DNA of 10,842 bases. It comes from Marinobacterium_E sp035458585. GTDB lineage: Bacteria; Pseudomonadota; Gammaproteobacteria; Pseudomonadales; Balneatricaceae. The position numbers and the translations under genes were made by a program. Below, one piece after another: positions 7,041 to 10,842 of the stretch. The stretch lies in the NCBI GenBank assembly GCA_035458585.1, contig DATHZN010000105.1, forward strand, positions 1 through 10,842, written 5' to 3'. Position 1 is the stretch's first letter. The number at the start of each line of letters is the position of its first letter. The notes beneath the pieces were generated by a model that was given only the letters and a program-made list of their open reading frames with translations, searched no databases and was not told the DNA's origin.

Positions 7041-7790
7041 ATGCGTTTACTGGTGTTGATGTCTGTATTGCTCCTGCTGCATGGTTGCGGTGGTGGTTAT
7101 GCGCCGGTCTACGATCAATCCCTGGGTGCGCGAAAAGTAACAGCGCTTGCGGGGGATGAGTACCGAGTCCAAAGCGGAGATACACTGATTGGTATAGCCT
7201 TTAAGTTGGGTGTCGATTACCGCGAATTGCAGCGTATCAACAAGATCCGTGATAGAAATCTAATCTACGCCGGACAGGTTCTAAAGACTCGATCTGCATC
7301 ACCTCAACCTCGCACCGTCGAACCACAGCAGCAGAGATCGGCGTCAGCAAAGCCCAGAGTGGCAAGAACAGCAGATACGAACTCACCAGCCAAGCCTAAA
7401 GTAGTACCAGCTAAATCAGATATTACCTGGGGGTGGCCTCATTCTGGCAAGATTCTTGCTGGATTTTCCTCGGCAGAAGGCGGCAACAAAGGGTTAGATA
7501 TAGCGGGAACAATTGGTGATCCAGTGGTTGCTGCGGCCGATGGTACGGTGGTTTATGCGGGAAGTGGCTTGCTTGGATACGGAAACCTTGTCATTATCAG
7601 TCACAACCAAGACTATTTGAGTGCATATGCACACAACAGTCGCATTTTGGTACGCGAAAATCAAAAGGTTAAATTTGGCGAGCCCGTGGCCGAAATAGGT
7701 AATACGGGTGCGAGTGTGCCAATGTTGCATTTTGAGGTGCGCCGCGATGGACGCCCGGTAGATCCTTTGAGGTATCTACCTAAACGATAG
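7041..7790 (+). CDS. nlpD: NlpD-like lipoprotein: LysM plus degenerate LytM (M23) domain
   Basis: NlpD activates the periplasmic amidase AmiC at the division septum. The 249-residue protein starts with a lipoprotein signal peptide, MRLLVLMSVLLLLHGC, with the lipidated cysteine at residue 16 (the His at -2 is unusual). A single LysM peptidoglycan-binding domain lies at about 42-84 (YRVQSGDTLIGIAFKLGV ... NLIYAGQVLK). A Ser/Pro/Lys/Arg-rich linker of about 45 residues follows, then a LytM domain. The zinc site is degenerate: NKGLDI replaces the His-containing motif and MLHFEVR lacks the first His of HxH. Loss of zinc ligands is typical of amidase activators rather than hydrolases. ATG 7041 directly follows the upstream stop, with GGGG about 11 bases before it. 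It is shorter than E. coli NlpD (379) because the linker is short. In relatives nlpD also carries an internal rpoS promoter; none is clear here. Confidence 0.94.
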   Translation: MRLLVLMSVLLLLHGCGGGYAPVYDQSLGARKVTALAGDEYRVQSGDTLIGIAFKLGVDYRELQRINKIRDRNLIYAGQVLKTRSASPQPRTVEPQQQRSASAKPRVARTADTNSPAKPKVVPAKSDITWGWPHSGKILAGFSSAEGGNKGLDIAGTIGDPVVAAADGTVVYAGSGLLGYGNLVIISHNQDYLSAYAHNSRILVRENQKVKFGEPVAEIGNTGASVPMLHFEVRRDGRPVDPLRYLPKR

Positions 7791-7795
7791 GAATT

Positions 7796-7852
7796 CAAAT
7801 CTGACTTCACCAAGGACGGTGTGCAGAATTTGCGCATTTAAATGAGGCAGAT
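7796..7852 (+). promoter_or_regulatory. predicted structured rpoS leader with two competing folds
   Basis: Fold 1: CAAATCTG (7796-7803) pairs with CAGAATTTG (7824-7832) with one bulged A, topped by CACC (7808-7811) and GGTG (7818-7821). The loop is AAGGAC, a GGA-in-loop arrangement like CsrA/RsmA targets. Fold 2: 7799-7809 (ATCTGACTTCA) pairs with 7843-7852 (TGAGGCAGAT), with one bulged A and one G-U pair, covering the rpoS Shine-Dalgarno GAGG (7844-7847). The two folds share bases and exclude each other. The complementarities were read by eye with no energy calculation. Regulation is inferred by analogy with leader-controlled rpoS translation. Confidence 0.45.
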
Positions 7853-7856
7853 ATAG

Positions 7857-8864
7857 ATGAACTCAAGCAGCAACGTCGATTACGAAGAAGATGTTGAACT
7901 TCTTGATGAAGATGATAGCAGCGACAAGGATGCTGACACAGAGGATGACTCTGACGACGACAGCCCTGAGTTTCTGAATTCTGGGCGCGGCCGTGGCAGC
8001 ATGGCGCATCAGGATCTGGTGAACGCCAAGTCGTTAGATGCGACTCAGCTTTATCTTAACGAGATTGGCTTTTCGCCCTTATTGTCAGCAGAAGAAGAAG
8101 TCTACTTTGGCCGACTCGCTCTTAAGGGTGACATGCCCGCTCGTCAGCGCATGATTGAGAGTAACCTGCGGTTGGTGGTAAAAATTTCCCGCCGTTACAT
8201 TAACCGCGGCCTCTCTCTACTTGATCTGATCGAGGAGGGTAACCTTGGGTTGATACGCGCCGTCGAAAAGTTTGATCCGGAGCGTGGCTTCCGTTTCTCT
8301 ACCTATGCCACTTGGTGGATACGCCAAACAATTGAACGCGCGATCATGAATCAGACGCGTACCATTCGGCTGCCGATCCATGTGGTAAAAGAGCTTAACG
8401 TCTACCTTCGCGCTGCGCGCGAGCTGGCTCAAAAGCTTGATCACGAGCCAACTCCCGAGGAGATTGCACAGCACGTTGGAAAACCGGTAGAGGATGTCGA
8501 GAAGATGCTTGGGCTCAACGAGCGCGTAGGCTCCATCGACATACCACTTGGCGGCGACAACGAGAAGTCACTGGTTGAGACCATTGCTGACGAAGAGGCG
8601 CAGGATCCTGAACAGCGTTTGCAGGATGACAACATCACCGGAAATCTTAACAAGTGGCTCGATATGCTGCCTGAGAAGCATGCCGATGTCCTTGCCCGTC
8701 GTTTTGGCCTTCGCGGCCACGAGATGGCAACGCTAGAAGAGGTGGGGCGCGAGATTGGTCTGACCCGCGAGCGTGTTCGGCAGATACAGGTTGAAGCGCT
8801 CAAGCGTCTGCGAGAGATTCTTGAAGACAACGGATTAAATGCACAGGATCTGTTTAGCCTCTAA
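7857..8864 (+). CDS. rpoS: RNA polymerase sigma factor RpoS (sigma-38)
   Basis: RpoS is the alternative sigma factor for the general stress and stationary-phase response. At 335 residues it is close to E. coli RpoS (330). Region 1.2 begins LDATQLYLNEIGFSPLLSAEEEVYF (about 60-84). Region 2 contains MIESNLRLVVKISRRY, LLDLIEEGNLGLIRAVEKFDPERGFRFSTYATWWIRQ and the -10 recognition helix. Lys178 in HVVKELNVY corresponds to E. coli Lys173, important for RpoS promoter preference and RssB-dependent turnover. Region 4.2 has the helix-turn-helix at about 292-311 (ATLEEVGREIGLTRERVRQI). The first 38 residues are half Asp/Glu (19), more acidic than usual. ATG 7857 has GAGG at 7844-7847. The gene is 66 bases after nlpD and ends before a strong terminator, so it is the last gene of its block. 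Leader structure may control its translation. Confidence 0.97.
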   Translation: MNSSSNVDYEEDVELLDEDDSSDKDADTEDDSDDDSPEFLNSGRGRGSMAHQDLVNAKSLDATQLYLNEIGFSPLLSAEEEVYFGRLALKGDMPARQRMIESNLRLVVKISRRYINRGLSLLDLIEEGNLGLIRAVEKFDPERGFRFSTYATWWIRQTIERAIMNQTRTIRLPIHVVKELNVYLRAARELAQKLDHEPTPEEIAQHVGKPVEDVEKMLGLNERVGSIDIPLGGDNEKSLVETIADEEAQDPEQRLQDDNITGNLNKWLDMLPEKHADVLARRFGLRGHEMATLEEVGREIGLTRERVRQIQVEALKRLREILEDNGLNAQDLFSL

Positions 8865-8886
8865 TCCTTGGATTTAATTTAACCGA

Positions 8887-8914
8887 AACGCCAGCGAACA
8901 ACGCTGGCGTTTTT
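8887..8914 (+). terminator. intrinsic terminator after rpoS
   Basis: AACGCCAGCG (8887-8896) and CGCTGGCGTT (8902-8911) form a perfect 10-bp stem with an AACAA loop, running into five T (8910-8914). It lies 22 bases after the rpoS stop. Read from the other strand the stem is followed by only three T, so it is at best a weak terminator for incoming fdxA transcripts. Confidence 0.92.
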
Positions 8915-9127
8915 GTTGGGCTATATTTGTATGAGAGAGTGAGTTCGCTCGAGCGCTGCAACTTAAAAAGCTTATGCAACTTGTTTGTCACTGCTGCAAA
9001 GGCTTGTCAGCTGATTCGGCGCTTAGATGGTTCTAATTAAAGGTCAGCTTAGTTGTGATAACGACTAGCCCGGCACTTCGGGTTTCTGAAAAGAAAAAGC
9101 AACTAGCGCCAGTCTTAAATGCAAAAG
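8915..9127. other. convergent rpoS-fdxA spacer, no gene recognised
   Basis: This spacer holds no credible reading frame and no tRNA-like fold. It contains a perfect palindrome CGCTCGAGCG (8946-8955), TGCAACTT twice (8957-8964, 8975-8982) and TTGTCA twice (8985-8990, 9004-9009), each pair at a spacing of 18-19. A short hairpin ending in TTTCT lies at 9067-9087. In Pseudomonas the rsmZ small RNA occupies this position. No GGA occurs on either strand here, so an RsmZ-type sponge is not present. Confidence 0.5.
9067..9087 (+). terminator. weak terminator-like hairpin in the rpoS-fdxA spacer
   Basis: AGCCCG (9067-9072) pairs with CGGGTT (9079-9084), including one G-T pair, with a GCACTT loop and a short TTTCT tail. 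It could be a back-up terminator for rpoS or the end of an undetected + strand small transcript. The T tract is poor. Confidence 0.3.
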
Positions 9128-9451
9128 CTAGCGCTCGAGGAACTTAAGTTTATCTGGAACGCCCTTCCATTCGTCGGCATCTGCGAGCGCAGATTTGCTT
9201 TGATTGATGTTTGGCCAGATCTCGGCGAGTTCTTGATTAAGCGCGTAGAACTGATCCTGCTCTGGTTTCAGGTCGTCTTCGTGCAGGATGGCATCGGCAG
9301 GACATTCGGGCTCACACAAACCACAGTCAATGCACTCGTCGGGATGAATGACGAGGAAATTAGGGCCCTCATAGAAGCAATCTACCGGGCATACATCCAC
9401 ACAGTCCGTGTATTTACAGCGAATGCAGTTTTCGGTTACCAGATAGGTCAT
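9128..9451 (-). CDS. fdxA: 7Fe ferredoxin FdxA ([3Fe-4S][4Fe-4S])
   Basis: This small soluble electron carrier belongs to the Azotobacter ferredoxin I family and has 107 residues, the usual length. The cysteine pattern fits the seven-iron type: Cys9, Cys17 and Cys50 for the 3Fe-4S cluster, and Cys21, Cys40, Cys43 and Cys46 for the 4Fe-4S cluster, with additional Cys12 and Cys25 as in ferredoxin I. The two cores read CIRCKYTDCVDVCPVDCF and CIDCGLCEPECP. The acidic C-terminal extension (EDDLKPEQDQFYALNQELAEIWPNI) is also typical. The family is linked to redox balance and oxidative-stress sensing in relatives, but the partner here is not visible. The start has an AGGAG ribosome binding site at 9464-9460. 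It lies 11 bases downstream of mutS on the same strand, so the two are probably co-transcribed. Confidence 0.97.
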   Translation of the reverse strand: MTYLVTENCIRCKYTDCVDVCPVDCFYEGPNFLVIHPDECIDCGLCEPECPADAILHEDDLKPEQDQFYALNQELAEIWPNINQSKSALADADEWKGVPDKLKFLER

Positions 9452-9459
9452 TGGGTTTA

Positions 9460-9466
9460 CTCCTAA
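9460..9466 (-). promoter_or_regulatory. fdxA ribosome binding site overlapping the mutS stop codon
   Basis: On the - strand the bases read TTAGGAG. TAG (9465-9463) is the mutS stop codon and AGGAG (9464-9460) is the fdxA Shine-Dalgarno, eight bases before the ATG. A ribosome terminating on mutS would sit on the fdxA initiation site, a layout that favours translational coupling. Confidence 0.7.
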
Positions 9467-10842
9467 TTTCGCGCTAGTCGAGTCAGCTCATAGAGTAGCT
9501 CAAGTGCTTGGCGAGGGGTTAGATCGTCAGGATTGATCTGCGCTAAGCGTTGGTCAGACTCCGATGGTACTGGCGTAATAAAGAGGTCAGCCTGAGCGAC
9601 CGGTGGTTGCTCTTTTGAAGCGGGGCGATGAGGGCTGGCGCTGGAGTCCTGCTCAAGCTGCTGCAACCGTTTTTTAGCGCTCAGAATGACGTTGCGAGGG
9701 ACGCCCGCCAGCTGTGCTACCTGCAGACCATAGCTCTGACTGGCCGGACCCTGTTTCACTTCGTGCATAAACACAATGTGATCGTTGTGCTCTACAGCGC
9801 TAAGGTGAACGTTATCAACACTTGCGATGAGGTCCGCCAGTTGAGTCAGCTCAAAGTAGTGTGTGGCAAAAAGGGTCAGAGAGAGACTTTTTTGTGCCAA
9901 ATGCTCTGCAGCGGCCCAAGCGAGCGAGAGGCCGTCAAAAGTGCTGGTACCTCGACCTACCTCGTCCATCAGAACGAGTGAGTGCTCCGTAGCATTGTGC
10001 AGAATGTTGGCTGTTTCAGTCATCTCAACCATAAAGGTTGAGCGCCCGCCCGCAAGGTCATCGGAACTCCCCATGCGAGTGAAGATCTGATCAGTAACTC
10101 CGATTCGAGCCTCTGTTGCCGGCACAAAAGAACCTATTTGAGCCAGTAATGTGATCAACGCGATCTGGCGCATGTAGGTTGATTTTCCGCCCATATTAGG
10201 ACCCGTGATCACCAGCATCCGGCGGTCAGAGTTGAGGCTTACATCATTAGCAACGAAGGGTGTGTTCATCACTCGTTCGACGACAGGGTGGCGGCCTGCC
10301 CGTATTTCAAGCTCCGCGGCTGTGGTAAGAGTAGGGCAGACATAGTCGAGTGTCTGAGCACGCTCAGCAAAATTCTGAAGGACATCAAGTTGAGCCAGTG
10401 CGGCTGAGCAGGCTTGCAGCGGTGTCAAATGCTCCGCCAACACTTCAATCAGCTCCTCGTAGAGAGCTTTCTCTCGTGTCAATGCACGGCTACGCGCGCT
10501 GAGAGCCTTATCTTCAAACTGTTTAAGTTCAGGGGTGATGTAGCGCTCCGCATTCTTCAGTGTCTGGCGGCGCTGATAGTCGATTGGCATCTCACCCGCT
10601 TGGGCTTTCGTTACCTCGATGTAGTAACCATGTACCCGATTGTAGCCAACTTTGAGCGTAGCGATACCGGTGCGCTGGCGCTCACGTTGCTCAAGCTCCA
10701 GAAGGTAGTTCCCGGCGTTTTCGCTAAGATTCCTTAGGTCATCCAGTTCTGCGTCGTAACCCTCGGCGATGACGCCCCCATCACGGATGACCACAGGCGG
10801 TCCGTCAATAATGGCTCTGTCAAGCAGATCGGCGAGTTGAGG
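9463..10842 (-). CDS. mutS: DNA mismatch repair protein MutS, C-terminal part (5' end outside window)
   Basis: MutS recognises mismatches and, with MutL, starts methyl-directed repair. About 459 C-terminal residues are visible, roughly the last half of a typical 850-residue protein. The frame stays open to the window edge (PQLADLLDRAIIDGPPVVIRDGGVIA), so an apparent GTG at 10794 is internal, not a start. The lever/clamp region (LEQRERQRTGIATLKVGYNRVHGYYIEV) is followed by the ABC-type ATPase: Walker A GPNMGGKST (10203-10177), the signature-region segment GRSTFMVEM, Walker B LVLMDEVGRGTSTFDG with the DE pair at 9966-9961, and the switch segment FATHYFELTQL. After a Ser/Pro-rich linker comes QADLF (9594-9580), which matches a beta-clamp binding pentapeptide. 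The protein ends with the C-terminal oligomerisation helix region DPDDLTPRQALELLYEL-like (here NPDDL). It is co-oriented with fdxA. Confidence 0.97.
   Translation of the reverse strand, partial: PQLADLLDRAIIDGPPVVIRDGGVIAEGYDAELDDLRNLSENAGNYLLELEQRERQRTGIATLKVGYNRVHGYYIEVTKAQAGEMPIDYQRRQTLKNAERYITPELKQFEDKALSARSRALTREKALYEELIEVLAEHLTPLQACSAALAQLDVLQNFAERAQTLDYVCPTLTTAAELEIRAGRHPVVERVMNTPFVANDVSLNSDRRMLVITGPNMGGKSTYMRQIALITLLAQIGSFVPATEARIGVTDQIFTRMGSSDDLAGGRSTFMVEMTETANILHNATEHSLVLMDEVGRGTSTFDGLSLAWAAAEHLAQKSLSLTLFATHYFELTQLADLIASVDNVHLSAVEHNDHIVFMHEVKQGPASQSYGLQVAQLAGVPRNVILSAKKRLQQLEQDSSASPHRPASKEQPPVAQADLFITPVPSESDQRLAQINPDDLTPRQALELLYELTRLARN

Noticed and set aside
7647..7674. Candidate internal rpoS promoter in nlpD (TTGGTA, 16 bases, TTAAAT)
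   Set aside because: Only 4 of 6 bases match at each element with a short spacer. Such matches are expected by chance, although an rpoS promoter inside nlpD is known in E. coli.
8441..8830. 129-residue Ser/Arg-rich open frame on - within rpoS
   Set aside because: The composition is the mirror of the highly conserved RpoS regions 3 and 4, so it is a shadow frame.
8915..9127. RsmZ/CsrB-type small RNA expected from Pseudomonas gene order
   Set aside because: There is not one GGA on either strand, while such RNAs carry many exposed GGA motifs.
9119..9466. 115-residue open frame on + across fdxA
   Set aside because: It is exactly antisense to the clearly identified ferredoxin gene, has no recognisable motif, and is explained by the codon bias of fdxA.
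10792..10794. GTG at 10794 as the start of mutS
   Set aside because: The frame stays open to the window edge and the added residues match the MutS lever region, so the gene is cut by the window boundary.
1..10842. An undescribed multi-gene system
   Set aside because: Every sizeable gene is a recognised conserved housekeeping or stress gene and no accessory, defence, mobile or biosynthetic module is visible. Only non-coding signals and gene-order differences stand out.

Overview
The window is a gene-dense, housekeeping stretch of a gammaproteobacterial chromosome. Gene content and order (tilS end, pyrG, eno, ftsB, truD, surE, pcm, a DUF368 gene, nlpD, rpoS, then fdxA and mutS convergent on the other strand) match the well-known pyrG-eno and surE-pcm-nlpD-rpoS neighbourhood. 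The rpoS/fdxA-mutS junction points to the Pseudomonadales/Oceanospirillales side rather than the enterics. I cannot name the species. There are no tRNA, rRNA, CRISPR, insertion sequence, phage or toxin-antitoxin genes, and no visible sign of recent transfer.

Layout: positions 1-132 are the last codons of tilS. pyrG (CTP synthase) and eno (enolase) follow on + and end at a strong intrinsic terminator near 3224-3248. A second + strand block runs from ftsB to rpoS with tiny gaps or overlaps: ftsB (septal divisome), truD (tRNA pseudouridine), surE (nucleotidase), pcm (isoaspartyl repair), a DUF368/PopT-like polyprenyl-phosphate translocase, nlpD (septal amidase activator) and rpoS (stationary-phase sigma factor). 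It closes at a strong terminator, 8887-8914. A convergent gap of about 260 bases follows. Then on the - strand come fdxA (7Fe ferredoxin) and, upstream of it, the 3' part of mutS, which runs off the right edge.

How the genes fit together: pyrG and eno supply nucleotides and glycolytic flux. The second block combines cell-envelope and division functions (FtsB, undecaprenyl-phosphate recycling, NlpD) with stress and repair functions (SurE, Pcm, RpoS). Compared with the usual order, ispD and ispF are missing between ftsB and truD, and a DUF368 gene sits between pcm and nlpD.

The genes themselves are ordinary, and I do not see a new multi-gene system. The most interesting signal is non-coding. 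The short nlpD-rpoS spacer can form either a hairpin that presents an AAGGAC loop (a CsrA/RsmA-like site) or an alternative pairing that hides the rpoS ribosome binding site. Other small signals are a 13-base inverted repeat over the pyrG ribosome binding site, a repeated Shine-Dalgarno-like unit before eno, a TTG start for ftsB, and a mutS stop codon embedded in the fdxA ribosome binding site.
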